Notes under the pieces: model-generated
The model's database searches: none
What the model saw: the letters and a program-made list of their open reading frames with translations, nothing else
What the model was told of the DNA's origin: nothing
Position numbers and translations under genes: made by a program
Source: Thermomonas fusca DSM 15424
GTDB lineage: Bacteria; Pseudomonadota; Gammaproteobacteria; Xanthomonadales; Xanthomonadaceae
Length of the DNA stretch: 34,886 bases
Assembly: GCF_000423885.1 (NCBI RefSeq)
Contig: NZ_AUIV01000030.1
Coordinates: 1-34,886 of the forward strand
Direction: 5' to 3'
In this document: positions 1-10,341 of the stretch, one piece after another
Layout: every line of letters starts with the position of its first letter
How positions within the stretch are numbered: position 1 is the stretch's first letter

Positions 1-1
1 C

Positions 2-310
2 GTCCTGCCGACCGCCATCGCGTCGGATGCGGTGCTGTGCACCGACGGCAGCGCCATGTTGGCAAGTGCGGCAAGGGATCTGGGAATTGAGCACCACGCC
101 CTGAACACCTTGCGCGGCGAGCGCAAGCGAGGTGCGTGGCATGTCCAGAATGTCAATGCGCACCACAGCCGACTGAAGGGCTGGATGGCCCGATTCCGGG
201 GCGTGGCGACGTCCTATCTGCCGAACTACCTGGGGTGGTTCCGGGCACTGGAGCGGAATGCCCAAGTCGGCGCAGGACCCGCGTCATTGCTCAGGTTGGC
301 GATGACATGA
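2..310 (+). mobile_element. IS1595-family (ISXO2-like) transposase, C-terminal part, cut by window edge
   Basis: The reading frame is open from base 2, so the gene starts outside the window; about 102 C-terminal residues are present. The sequence contains the catalytic-domain end typical of ISXO2-like DDE transposases: a VLCTDGSAML stretch (the second acidic residue region), a HVQNVNAHHSRLKGWM motif and the terminal YLPNYLGWFRALE stretch. It would catalyse DNA cutting and strand transfer for its element. I could not identify the terminal inverted repeat after the stop codon, so the element's right end, somewhere in the next 100-250 bases, is not defined. Whether the full transposase is intact cannot be judged here. 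Confidence 0.85.
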
Positions 311-570
311 CCTCCATGTCCACAAACAACGCGAACAGCGCCAAGAAGAAAGGCAGGAATCAGGTCGTCCTGGTCGGCTGACCCGACCCCACGGGCGCAG
401 GATCCTTGGCCTGGGGGGTGCCATTCGTAACTTGCCGTTGGATGGCTGTTCCATCGGCGCGAAGCGGGCGTCCGGGTCTCGACTGGCGGGCTGGATAAGA
501 CGGCTCGCGACCTCTCCCCAGGCGGATGCCTGCTTCGGCAGGAAGCAACCATCGCTGGCTGGCGCAACAG
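311..570. other. Gene-free stretch after the IS1595 transposase
   Basis: No convincing gene is seen. The stretch should include the right end of the IS1595-type element, whose exact border I cannot place. A small perfect hairpin lies at 529-542 (CCTGC, TTCG loop, GCAGG), a C(UUCG)G tetraloop, which is a very stable RNA fold. It has no T-run after it on the plus strand. Confidence 0.5.
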
Positions 571-597
571 AAAAACGCCGGCCTTGCGGCCGGCGTT
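571..597 (-). terminator. Rho-independent terminator of the porin-DUF485-actP operon
   Basis: A perfect 10-bp stem (574-583 with 588-597, core ACGCCGGCC) closes a TTGC loop. Read on the minus strand it is followed by a run of T (complement of the A-run at 571-575). It lies about 28 bases after the actP stop codon, the expected place for an intrinsic terminator. Confidence 0.85.
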
Positions 598-624
598 CTG
601 CGTACGTGACGTGGGGGAGGCGCG

Positions 625-2358
625 TCAGTGACCGGAGGACTTGGTGGCCCCCAGCCCGGTTTCCGCCCGCACCTGCTGGGCCTTGAACGCACCGCGTTCC
701 TTGGCGGCCTGGGCGCTGCGGTCGGTGATGGAGAAGAACCAGATGCCGGCGAAGGCGATCGCCATCGAGAACAGCGCCGGCGAGGTGTAGGGGAACCAGG
801 CCGAGCCGGCGGGGTTGCCCAGCGTGGCTTCCCACACCGAGGGCGAGACCACCGTCAGCGCCACCGAGGACACCAGGCCGAGGAAGCCGCCGATCACCGC
901 GCCGCGGGTGGTGCAGTCCTTCCACAGCAGCGACAGGATCAGCACCGGGAAGTTGGCGGAGGCGGCGATGGCGAAGGCCAGCGACACCATGAAGGCCACG
1001 TTCTGCTTTTCGAAGGCGATCCCCAGCAGGACCGCGATCACGCCCAGCGCCACCGTGGTGATGCGCGAGACCTTCAGCTCGGAAGCGCTGTCGGCCTTGC
1101 CCTTCTTCAGCACGGTGGCGTAGAGGTCATGCGACACCGCCGACGCGCCGGACAGGGTCAGGCCGGCCACCACCGCCAGGATGGTGGCGAAGGCTACCGC
1201 CGAGATGAAGCCGAAGAACACGTTGCCGCCCACCATCTTGGCCACCAGCACCGCCGCCATGTTGGCCGCGCCGGCGCCGCCCTTGATGTTGCCGGCCTCG
1301 GCCATCTCGGGGTTGGTCAGCACCATGGTGATGGCGCCGAAACCGATGATGAAGATCAGGATGTAGAAGTAGCCGATCCAGGTGGTGGCCCAGAACACCG
1401 ACTTGCGGGCTTCCTTGGCGTTGGGCACGGTGAAGAAGCGCATCAGGATGTGCGGCAGGCCGGCGGTGCCGAACATCAGCGCCATGCCGAAGCTGATCGC
1501 GCTGATCGGGTCCTTGATGAAGCCGCCCGGTCCCATGATCGACAAGCCCTTGCCCGCCGCGCCTGCGGCCTCCTCGGGTGTTGCCGCCGCTGCCGCCGCC
1601 AGCTGGGTCTTCACCTCCACGCCCTTGGCGAACAGCGCCTCCGGGCTGAAGCCGTAGTTGGCCAGCACCATGAAGGCCATGAAGGTCACGCCGGCCAGCA
1701 GCAGGCAGGCCTTGATGATCTGCACCCAGGTGGTGGCGGTCATGCCGCCGAACAGCACGTAGACCATCATCAGGCCGCCGACGATCACCACCGCGATCCA
1801 GTATTCCAGCCCGAACAGCAGCTTGATCAGCGCGCCGGCGCCGACCATCTGCGCGATCAGGTAGAACGCCACCACCACCAGCGTGCCGGAGGCGGCGAAG
1901 GCGCGGATCGGGGTCTGCTGGAAGCGATAGCCGGCGACGTCGGCGAAGGTGAACTTGCCGAGGTTGCGCAGGCGTTCGGCCATCAGGAAGGTGATGATCG
2001 GCCAGCCGACCAGGAAGCCCACCGAATAGATGATGCCGTCGAAGCCGCTGCTCATCACCATGGCCGAGATGCCGAGGAACGACGCCGCGCTCATGTAGTC
2101 GCCGGCGATCGCCAACCCGTTCTGGAAGCCGGTGATGCCGCCACCGGCGGTATAGAAATCCGAGGCCGAACGGGTGCGCGCCGCCGCCCATTTGGTGATC
2201 CACAGGGTGGCCAGCACGAACACCGCGAACATGCTGATCGCCACCCAGTTGGTGGGCTGCTTGTCGACTTGGCCGAGGTCGCCGCCGGCGGCCAGCGCGA
2301 TGTTGCTGGCCGTCATCGCGGCCAGCGCCAGCGATGCCTTCATCTTCGATGCGTTCAT
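625..2358 (-). CDS. actP: Cation/acetate symporter ActP (sodium:solute symporter family)
   Basis: Inner-membrane symporter of 577 residues that takes up acetate and related short carboxylates with a cation. The N-terminus is signal-like and Ala-rich; the family signature is clear in the segments around SASDFYTAGGGITGFQNGLA and GDYMSAASFLGISAM (about residues 65-100), followed by many hydrophobic helices. E. coli ActP is 549 residues, so length fits; an Ala/Glu-rich loop near residues 255-275 accounts for part of the extra length. The start codon overlaps the end of the DUF485 gene by 4 bases (ATGA), indicating translational coupling. This is the same pairing as E. coli yjcH-actP. Opposite-strand acs completes the import-and-activate path. 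A terminator follows at 571-597. Confidence 0.95.
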   Translation of the reverse strand: MNASKMKASLALAAMTASNIALAAGGDLGQVDKQPTNWVAISMFAVFVLATLWITKWAAARTRSASDFYTAGGGITGFQNGLAIAGDYMSAASFLGISAMVMSSGFDGIIYSVGFLVGWPIITFLMAERLRNLGKFTFADVAGYRFQQTPIRAFAASGTLVVVAFYLIAQMVGAGALIKLLFGLEYWIAVVIVGGLMMVYVLFGGMTATTWVQIIKACLLLAGVTFMAFMVLANYGFSPEALFAKGVEVKTQLAAAAAATPEEAAGAAGKGLSIMGPGGFIKDPISAISFGMALMFGTAGLPHILMRFFTVPNAKEARKSVFWATTWIGYFYILIFIIGFGAITMVLTNPEMAEAGNIKGGAGAANMAAVLVAKMVGGNVFFGFISAVAFATILAVVAGLTLSGASAVSHDLYATVLKKGKADSASELKVSRITTVALGVIAVLLGIAFEKQNVAFMVSLAFAIAASANFPVLILSLLWKDCTTRGAVIGGFLGLVSSVALTVVSPSVWEATLGNPAGSAWFPYTSPALFSMAIAFAGIWFFSITDRSAQAAKERGAFKAQQVRAETGLGATKSSGH

Positions 2359-2672
2359 CGGGCAGCGTCCTCCAGGATCTGGGCGGTGAGGCGGTCGTAC
2401 TCGCTGTTGGCGCGACGCACGTACAGCCCGGTGATGGCGATGGTGAACACGATCACCCCGAACGCGATCGGGATGCCGAGGGTGGTGACGCCGCTGCCGA
2501 TCGGCTGGGCAAGGAATTCCTTGTCGAACGCGATCAGGCCAATGAAACCGTAGTAGACGATCAGCATCAGGATGGTCAGCGTCCAGCCGAAGCCGTTGCG
2601 CTTGCGCTTGAGCGCCTGGTAGGCGGGGTTGGCCTCGATGTGGGCCACCATCGGATCTTGCATGTCGGACAT
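2355..2672 (-). CDS. yjcH: DUF485 (YjcH-like) inner-membrane protein
   Basis: A 105-residue protein with two hydrophobic segments, about residues 28-50 (WTLTILMLIVYYGFIGLIAF) and 61-85, and a charged C-terminal tail. The DUF485 family is almost always encoded directly before ActP-type symporters and is thought to help their membrane assembly or function; the exact role is unknown. A GAGGAG Shine-Dalgarno sequence precedes the ATG. It lies 10 bases after the porin gene and overlaps actP by 4 bases, so the three genes are very likely one transcript. Confidence 0.9.
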   Translation of the reverse strand: MSDMQDPMVAHIEANPAYQALKRKRNGFGWTLTILMLIVYYGFIGLIAFDKEFLAQPIGSGVTTLGIPIAFGVIVFTIAITGLYVRRANSEYDRLTAQILEDAAR

Positions 2673-2682
2673 GGCGTGCTCC

Positions 2683-4062
2683 TCAGAAGCTGTACATGAC
2701 GGTGGCGTGGACGCGGCGGAGGTCGCCGTCCGCGCCGCTTTCCAGTTCGCGATTGCCCCAGATCAGTTCGGCGCCGACGTCGAGCTTCGGCAATGGCGAA
2801 TAGATCAGGTTGGCGTGGAACGACTGCGCGGACCTGGTCACCCCGAAACCGGTCCAGTCGGTGTCGTTGTCCAGCTGCGCGCGCGAGAACATCAGGTTGC
2901 CGCGCAGCTTCGGATCGAACACGTGCCGCCACGCGACGAAGCCGGCCAGCACGCCGGTGGGCTCGATGTCGCCGGCGGCGGCGTCGAGGGTGCCGTCCGC
3001 GCCCAGCGCGAAACCGACGTAGCGGCCGATGCCGTTGCCGCCGATCAGCATGTAGCGCAGGTCGTCCTGCTTGCCGAGGTTGTACTTGCCGGACAGGCTC
3101 AGGCCGTAGCCGTTGCCGCTGGCATGGGTGCTGGCGGTGTCGTGGCGCAGCTGGCGGGCGATGCCGGCCACGCTGACGTGGCCGTAGTCACCCTTGCCGG
3201 TCCAGCGCACGGTGATGTCGGGCAGGTTGCCGTCGTCGCTGGTGGTGCGCGCGGTGCCGCGGTAGGCGCCAACCACCGTCTGCGGGTTCTCCAGCGCCAC
3301 CGACCACGCACCGCTGGTGTAGCGCAGCTGGGCCTGGCGCACGAACACCGTGCCTTCGGTGGGGCCGACGAAGTCCACCGCGTCCGGCAGTGCCGCCACA
3401 TCCTGGAAGTTGGACCAGGTCTGGCCGGCCAGCCACTTGTCCCAGCTCACGTAGGCCTGCCGCACGGTCACGCCGTGGGTGTTGGTGGAAGCCTGGTTGC
3501 CGAGGTTGGCCATGCCGCCGCCGAACAGGTCGAACTCCAGGTAGGCACGCGCCTTGTGGCCCTGCACTTCGCCGTCGCTGGCGAACCAGAAGCGCGAGAA
3601 CTGCGCGTGGCTGTCGAGGTCGGTGCGCGACTCGTCCACGCCGCCCACCGGGATCGCGCTGGGCAGGTAGAACATGCGGCCGGCGGTGCCGTCGGCGATC
3701 TCGCCGGCATTGGTGCTGGTCGCCATCGCATCAAGCTTGATGAAGCCGCCGAAGCTGAAGCGCGTGTCGGGATTGCCGCTGGCCAGGATCGGCGCCGACT
3801 GGATCTTCGGCTTGCCGTCGGCCTGCGCCACCTGCACGGCGTCGAGCTTGGCCTGCGCCTGTGCCAGCGTGCCCTGCTGCTGGGTGAGCGCGGCCTGCTG
3901 TTGCTGCTGCGCGCCCAGCAGCGCCTGCACCTGTGCCTCCAGCTGGGCGATGCGGGCTTCCAGTTCCTTCTCTTTCGCGGTCTGCGCGAAGGCCATGCCG
4001 GGCAGCAGCAGCGCCGTCGCGATTGCAAGCGCCAACGGCTTGCGGATGGAGCGTGCGTTCAT
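2683..4062 (-). CDS. DcaP-like trimeric outer-membrane porin
   Basis: A 459-residue outer-membrane channel protein. An N-terminal signal peptide (about residues 1-23, ending GMAFA-QT) is followed by a coiled coil of about 50 residues (KEKELEARIAQLEAQVQALL and a Gln/Ala-rich continuation), then a beta-rich barrel beginning near FSFGGFIKLDAM. The last residue is Phe, as expected for BAM-assembled barrels. This layout is that of the DcaP family, known in Acinetobacter for dicarboxylate uptake. I chose the ATG at 4062 because a GGGAGG sequence stands just upstream and the signal peptide starts there; the frame stays open far upstream only because it is antisense to acs. As first gene of the operon with ActP, it probably admits acetate or similar carboxylates; that substrate is inference. 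Confidence 0.88.
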   Translation of the reverse strand: MNARSIRKPLALAIATALLLPGMAFAQTAKEKELEARIAQLEAQVQALLGAQQQQQAALTQQQGTLAQAQAKLDAVQVAQADGKPKIQSAPILASGNPDTRFSFGGFIKLDAMATSTNAGEIADGTAGRMFYLPSAIPVGGVDESRTDLDSHAQFSRFWFASDGEVQGHKARAYLEFDLFGGGMANLGNQASTNTHGVTVRQAYVSWDKWLAGQTWSNFQDVAALPDAVDFVGPTEGTVFVRQAQLRYTSGAWSVALENPQTVVGAYRGTARTTSDDGNLPDITVRWTGKGDYGHVSVAGIARQLRHDTASTHASGNGYGLSLSGKYNLGKQDDLRYMLIGGNGIGRYVGFALGADGTLDAAAGDIEPTGVLAGFVAWRHVFDPKLRGNLMFSRAQLDNDTDWTGFGVTRSAQSFHANLIYSPLPKLDVGAELIWGNRELESGADGDLRRVHATVMYSF

Positions 4063-4130
4063 CGTTCCCCTCCCGGAATCAGTGCACGCGGTCGAGGGTG
4101 CGGGCAGCCGCGGCGCGCGCCTATTCGCCA

Positions 4131-4160
4131 TTGGTCGTAGATGGCGGCGAATTCGACCAA
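4131..4160. promoter_or_regulatory. Inverted repeat TTGGTCG-N16-CGACCAA, candidate operator between porin operon and acs
   Basis: Two perfect 7-base arms (4131-4137 and 4154-4160) are separated by 16 bases. They lie in the shared control region of the divergent porin-actP and acs-crbR units, 91 bases before the acs start codon. A TAATTT hexamer at 4165-4170 could be a -10 element for acs. The site is a reasonable candidate for the CrbR response regulator or another dimeric regulator, but nothing in the sequence identifies the protein. Confidence 0.4.
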
Positions 4161-4174
4161 GGTCTAATTTCACT

Positions 4175-4189
4175 TGCTGCGTCGCAGCA
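4175..4189. promoter_or_regulatory. Short palindrome TGCTGCG-T-CGCAGCA upstream of acs
   Basis: Seven-base perfect arms flank one base. The position, between the possible -10 element and the acs start codon, would fit either a second protein-binding site or a small structure in the acs leader. There is no T-run, so it is not a terminator. Confidence 0.3.
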
Positions 4190-4251
4190 GCATTGATGCG
4201 GCACACTTGCGGAAAGTGGCAACGCCCGCGTGGCGAATGGGAGAAAGCACG

Positions 4252-6195
<1,944 letters not shown>

Positions 6196-6205
6196 CGCCG
6201 GCTCC

Positions 6206-6868
6206 ATGACCACCCTGCTCATCGCCGACGACCACCCGCTGTTCCGCGAGGCGCTGCGGGGGGTCGCGCTGCGGCTGTTGCCGCAGGCCGACATCCGCGA
6301 AGCCGACAACGCCGCCGCGCTGTACGCGTTGGTGGAAGCCGAGCCCGACGCAGACCTGCTGCTGCTGGACCTCAACATGCCCGGCGTGCACGGTTTCTCC
6401 GCGCTGGTGCATCTGCGCGCCACCCATCCGCAGCTGCCGGTGGCGATCGTCTCGGCGCGCGAGGAGCCCGAGGTGATGCGGCGCGCGCTGGACCACGGCG
6501 CGATGGGCTTCATCCCGAAGTCCTCCGATGCCGCCACCTTGGCCACCGCGCTGCGGCAGGTGCTGGACGGCGAGCGCTGGATCCCGCCGGCGGCGCTGGC
6601 GGCCAAACCGATGGCGGAGGAGGAGCGCGCCATCGCGGCGCGCATCCGCGAGCTCACCCCGCAGCAGTTCCGGGTCCTGCAGATGCTCGGCTCGGGCCTG
6701 CTCAACAAGCAGATCGGCTACGAGCTGGGCGTGTCGGAAGCGACCATCAAGGCGCATATGAGCGCGATCCTGCGCAAGCTGGGCGCGACCAACCGCACCC
6801 AGGCCATCCTGCTGGCGGGCAAGCTGCTGGTAGACCCGGAAAGCGTGGTGGTGCCGGACGCGGAATAG
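6206..6868 (+). CDS. crbR: LuxR/NarL-type response regulator, CrbR-like
   Basis: A 220-residue two-component regulator. The receiver domain covers about residues 1-120 with the acidic pocket at LLIADDH, the phosphoacceptor Asp55 in LLLLDLNMPG, and a conserved Lys in the MGFIPKSS stretch. A LuxR-type helix-turn-helix lies at about 152-212 (LTPQQFRVLQML, then NKQIGYELGVSEATIKAHMS). It sits 10 bases after acs, and the convergent neighbour is a CrbS-type kinase. This is the arrangement of the acetate-switch CrbS/CrbR (MxtR/ErdR) systems, where the regulator activates acs. The CrbR assignment is therefore from family plus context; the binding site is unknown. Confidence 0.88.
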   Translation: MTTLLIADDHPLFREALRGVALRLLPQADIREADNAAALYALVEAEPDADLLLLDLNMPGVHGFSALVHLRATHPQLPVAIVSAREEPEVMRRALDHGAMGFIPKSSDAATLATALRQVLDGERWIPPAALAAKPMAEEERAIAARIRELTPQQFRVLQMLGSGLLNKQIGYELGVSEATIKAHMSAILRKLGATNRTQAILLAGKLLVDPESVVVPDAE

Positions 6869-6880
6869 CCGCGGCCGGGA

Positions 6881-6898
6881 TCGGGGCCCAAGCCCCGA
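6881..6898. terminator. Hairpin between convergent crbR and crbS
   Basis: A perfect 7-bp stem TCGGGGC/GCCCCGA closes a CCAA loop in the 40-base gap between the two stop codons. No T-run follows on either strand, so it could end or slow transcripts from both sides only weakly. Confidence 0.4.
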
Positions 6899-6908
6899 CC
6901 GCCAGCTT

Positions 6909-9900
6909 TCATCGTTCCCGCGCCGCCGCCAGGAACGCGCGCAGCGACGCCGGCTTCACCGGCTTGGTCAGCACCCGGTAGCCGCGTGCGCGCGCGGCCT
7001 GCTTGAGCGCGACGCTGCCGTCGGCGGTGAGCAATGCGCCGGGCACGTTGCCGCAGGCGGCGCGCAGCGCGTCCAGCGTGTCCAGCCCGTCCAGACGGTC
7101 GTGCAGGTGGTAGTCCACCAGCAACACCTCGGGCTGGCTGGTTGCCAGCGCCAGCGCGGCGTCCGCGGTGTCGGCGCAGTGCACGCGCACGTTCCAGCGC
7201 TCCAGCAGCGCGCGCATGCCGGCGAGGATGTCGGGGTCGTTGTCCACGCACAGCACGCGCAGGCCATCGAGGCCGGGATCGGGGATCGCGGCGGCGGCCG
7301 GTGCGGCGGCGACCACGGTGTCGCCGCGCGGCACCGTGATCGAGAACATCGAGCCGTGGCCGACCGTTGAGCGTGCGTCCATCGTGTGTCCCAGCAGGCG
7401 GGCGATGCGCTGGCAGATCGACAGGCCCAGGCCCATGCCGCGGCCGTCCCAGTCGAACGCCTGCTCGTAGCGATGGAACTCTTCGTAGATCTGCCGCATG
7501 TGATGGGCGGGGATGCCGGGCCCGGTGTCCCAGACCTGCAGCGCCACCTGGCCGCCGCGTCGGCGCGCCGCCAGCACCACCCGCCCCTGCGGGGTGTAGC
7601 GCAGCGCATTGGCAAGGAAGTTCTGCAGCACCCGGCGCAGCAGGCGCGGGTCGCTGCGCACCGCCAGCGGCGGCGCGTGCACGCGCAGGACGATGCCGCG
7701 CGCCGCCGCCATCGGCGCGGCCTGCGCGGCCAGTTCGCGCAGCAGCTGGCCGGCGTCGATGTCACGGGTGACCGGAGTCAGCGCGCCGGCGTCCAGCCGC
7801 GACACGTCCAGCAGGCCGTCCAGCAACTCCTCGGCGGCGCGCAGCGAGGCGTCGACGCGTTCGGCCAGATGATGCTGTTGCGCAGCGTCTTCGGTTTCGC
7901 GTAGCGCCGAGGCGAACAGCCGCGCCGCGTTCAGCGGCTGCAGCACGTCGTGGCTGATCGCGGCGAGGAAGCGCGCGCGCGATTCCTGCGCCGCTTCGGC
8001 CTCGCGGGTGCGCTCGGCCACGCGCTGTTCCAGCGTCTCGTTGATGTCACGCAGCTCGCGCTGGGCGTGCACGTGCTCGGTGACATCGGAATAACTGGTG
8101 GCGTAGCCGCCACCCGGCAGCGCCTGCCCGCGCAGTTCGATCACCGTGCCGTCGGCGCGCAGGCGCACGGTCACGTGCGGCGAGCCGGCGCGCATGTAGC
8201 CCAGGCGCTTGTCGACCTGCGCCTGCACGTCGCCGTCGTCGAGCACGCCCAGCTCGCCGCGCTCGATGTTGTAGCGGATCATGTCGGCGATCGGCCGGCC
8301 CACGTAGAGCATGCCGTCGGGATAGTCGAACAGCCGCTGGTAGCTGCGGTTCCAGGCCACCAGCCGCATCTCGCGGTCGACCACGCTGACGCCCTGGTCG
8401 ATGTTCTCCAGGGTGGTGGACAGGATCTGGCGGTTGAAGCGCAGCGCCTGCCCGGCTTCGTCCAGCACCGCCACCACTTCGGCCACCTCCATGCCGGAGC
8501 CGCGCAGCGCACTGGTCAGCACCCGCCGCGCCGAGGCCGCGCCCAGCGCCGCCGCCAGCAGGCGTTCGGTGAACTGGATCCACTGGCGGTCGGCCTGCGC
8601 CGCAGGCGCCAGCTCGCGGCCCAGGCTCCGGGCCTGTTCGGCGAAGGCGCGCTGGGCGGTGCGCTCACCGACGATGCGTTCGGCCAGCGAGCGCAACTCG
8701 CCGACCCGCACGCTGCCGCGCCAGTCGTCGCCGGCCAGGTTGCGCTGTTCGGCGTAAGGGTCGAGGAACGGCGCCGCGCGCAGGCGTTCGTCGAGGCTGG
8801 GCCGCCAGCGCATCGAGGCCAGCAGCAGGCCGGCCACGTTGGCGAACAGCGAGCAGACCGTGCCGTGGGTCAACGGATCCCAGCCCGACAGCCCGAACAG
8901 CTGCTGCGGGCGCAGCCAGCCGATCCCGAACGGGCCGGTCTCGACCCAGCCGGCATCCAGCCAGCCGGAACGGGCCAGCGTGGGCAGCAGCAGGGTGTAG
9001 GCCCAGACCACGAAGCCTGCCAGCAGCGCGGTCTCGGCGCCGCGCCGGCTGGCCCCGCGCCAGTACAGCCCGCCGATCAGTGGCGGCGCGAACTGCGCCA
9101 TCGCCGCGAACGCCATCAGCCCGTAGGTGGCGAGATCGGTATCGCTGGCGCTGGCTCGGTAATAACCCCAGGCCATCGCCGCCAGCAGCACGATGGCGGC
9201 ACGGCGGATCCACAGCACCGTCGAGGCCACGTTGTCGCCGACCAGTCCCGAGCGCAGCAGCAGCGGCATCGCCAGGTCGTTGCTGACCATCGTCGCCAGC
9301 GCCACGCTGGCCACGATCACCATGCCGGTGGCGGCGGAGAAGCCGCCGACGTAGGCCAGCAGCGCCAGCGCGCTGTGGCCCTCGACTTGCGGCAGCGCCA
9401 GCACGAAGCTGTCCGCCGGCACCGCGCCATCGCTGCCGAAGCGGGCCACCCCGGCCACCGCGATCGGCAGCACCATCAGGCTGATCGCAACCAGGTAGGC
9501 GCCGAACATCCAGCGCGCGCGGCGGATGTCGGCGACGTCGGCGCATTCCACCACCGCCACGTGGAACTGGCGCGGCAGGCAGACGATGGCGGCGAACGCC
9601 AGCAGGGTCTGGGCGACGAAGCCGACCGGCGGCGCGCTGTCCACCAGCGCGCGGGTGGCCGCACCCAGCGGGATCGCGCGCGCGTCCAGCCAGAACAGCG
9701 CGAACACGCCGATCGCCACCAGCGCCACCAGCTTGACCAGCGACTCCAGCGCCACCGCCAGCATCAGGCCGGGGCGATGCTCGGTGGCATCGACCTGACG
9801 GGTGCCGAACAGGATCGCGAACAGCGCCATCAGCGCCGCCACGTACAGCGCCGGGTCGCCCCACACCGACTCCTGCACGCTGCGCCCGCCCAGCACGTCC

Positions 9901-10328
9901 AGGCTGATCGCCACCGCCTTGAACTGCAGTGCCAGGTACGGCACCGCGGCGATCAGCGCGATCACCGCCACCAGCGCCGCCACCTGCTGCGAGCGGCCGT
10001 AGCGGGCGCCAAGGAAGTCGGCGATCGACACCGTGCTCTGCGACTGCGCGATCAGCGCCATCCGCTCGAGGATGCGCCAGCCGAACAGCAGGAACAGCAG
10101 CGGGCCAAGGTAGATCGGCAGGTAGCCCAAGCCCTGCCGCGCGGCGGTGCCGACTGCGCCGTAGAACGTCCACGACGAGCAGTACACCGCCAGCGCCAGG
10201 CTGTAGACCAGCGGCCGCAGCCAGTTACTGCGCGGATACAGCGGGTGGCGGTCGCCCAGCCAGGCCACGCCGAACAGCAGCGCGGCATAGCCCACCGACA
10301 CCAGCAGCAGCGCCCAGCCCGGCAGCAT
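6909..10328 (-). CDS. crbS: CrbS-like hybrid sensor kinase with symporter-like membrane domain
   Basis: A 1139-residue membrane sensor. Residues about 1-505 are a polytopic domain related to sodium:solute symporters (segments such as YCSSWTFYGAVG and STVSIADFLGARYGRS). Next come a linker resembling the STAC domain (about 515-590), a PAS domain (about 605-720), and a HisKA domain with phosphoacceptor His793 in ISHDVLQPLNAARLF. The ATPase domain has N-box LQNFLANALRYTPQG, VWDTGPGIP and GMGLGLSICQRIA. A C-terminal receiver (about 1020-1137) has Asp1072 in LLVDYHLHD. This is the domain order of CrbS/MxtR kinases that control acs in Vibrio and Pseudomonas. It starts 13 bases after the HD-GYP gene, so the two are probably co-transcribed. 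Acetate or its flux as the signal is inferred. Confidence 0.92.
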   Translation of the reverse strand: MLPGWALLLVSVGYAALLFGVAWLGDRHPLYPRSNWLRPLVYSLALAVYCSSWTFYGAVGTAARQGLGYLPIYLGPLLFLLFGWRILERMALIAQSQSTVSIADFLGARYGRSQQVAALVAVIALIAAVPYLALQFKAVAISLDVLGGRSVQESVWGDPALYVAALMALFAILFGTRQVDATEHRPGLMLAVALESLVKLVALVAIGVFALFWLDARAIPLGAATRALVDSAPPVGFVAQTLLAFAAIVCLPRQFHVAVVECADVADIRRARWMFGAYLVAISLMVLPIAVAGVARFGSDGAVPADSFVLALPQVEGHSALALLAYVGGFSAATGMVIVASVALATMVSNDLAMPLLLRSGLVGDNVASTVLWIRRAAIVLLAAMAWGYYRASASDTDLATYGLMAFAAMAQFAPPLIGGLYWRGASRRGAETALLAGFVVWAYTLLLPTLARSGWLDAGWVETGPFGIGWLRPQQLFGLSGWDPLTHGTVCSLFANVAGLLLASMRWRPSLDERLRAAPFLDPYAEQRNLAGDDWRGSVRVGELRSLAERIVGERTAQRAFAEQARSLGRELAPAAQADRQWIQFTERLLAAALGAASARRVLTSALRGSGMEVAEVVAVLDEAGQALRFNRQILSTTLENIDQGVSVVDREMRLVAWNRSYQRLFDYPDGMLYVGRPIADMIRYNIERGELGVLDDGDVQAQVDKRLGYMRAGSPHVTVRLRADGTVIELRGQALPGGGYATSYSDVTEHVHAQRELRDINETLEQRVAERTREAEAAQESRARFLAAISHDVLQPLNAARLFASALRETEDAAQQHHLAERVDASLRAAEELLDGLLDVSRLDAGALTPVTRDIDAGQLLRELAAQAAPMAAARGIVLRVHAPPLAVRSDPRLLRRVLQNFLANALRYTPQGRVVLAARRRGGQVALQVWDTGPGIPAHHMRQIYEEFHRYEQAFDWDGRGMGLGLSICQRIARLLGHTMDARSTVGHGSMFSITVPRGDTVVAAAPAAAAIPDPGLDGLRVLCVDNDPDILAGMRALLERWNVRVHCADTADAALALATSQPEVLLVDYHLHDRLDGLDTLDALRAACGNVPGALLTADGSVALKQAARARGYRVLTKPVKPASLRAFLAAARER

Positions 10329-10341
10329 CCCCGCGCCTGCC

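Noticed and set aside
529..542. The UUCG hairpin as terminator of the IS1595 transposase
   Set aside because: The stem is only 5 bp, it has no T-run, and it is more than 200 bases after the stop codon.
628..2553. A 641-codon plus-strand frame over actP and the DUF485 gene
   Set aside because: It is antisense to clear ActP coding sequence and its translation is Gly/His/Arg/Gln-rich without any domain pattern.
4196..4212. GGCAC...TTGC upstream of acs as a sigma-54 promoter
   Set aside because: The spacing between GGCAC and TTGC is 2 bases instead of 5, so it cannot be a sigma-54 -24/-12 element.
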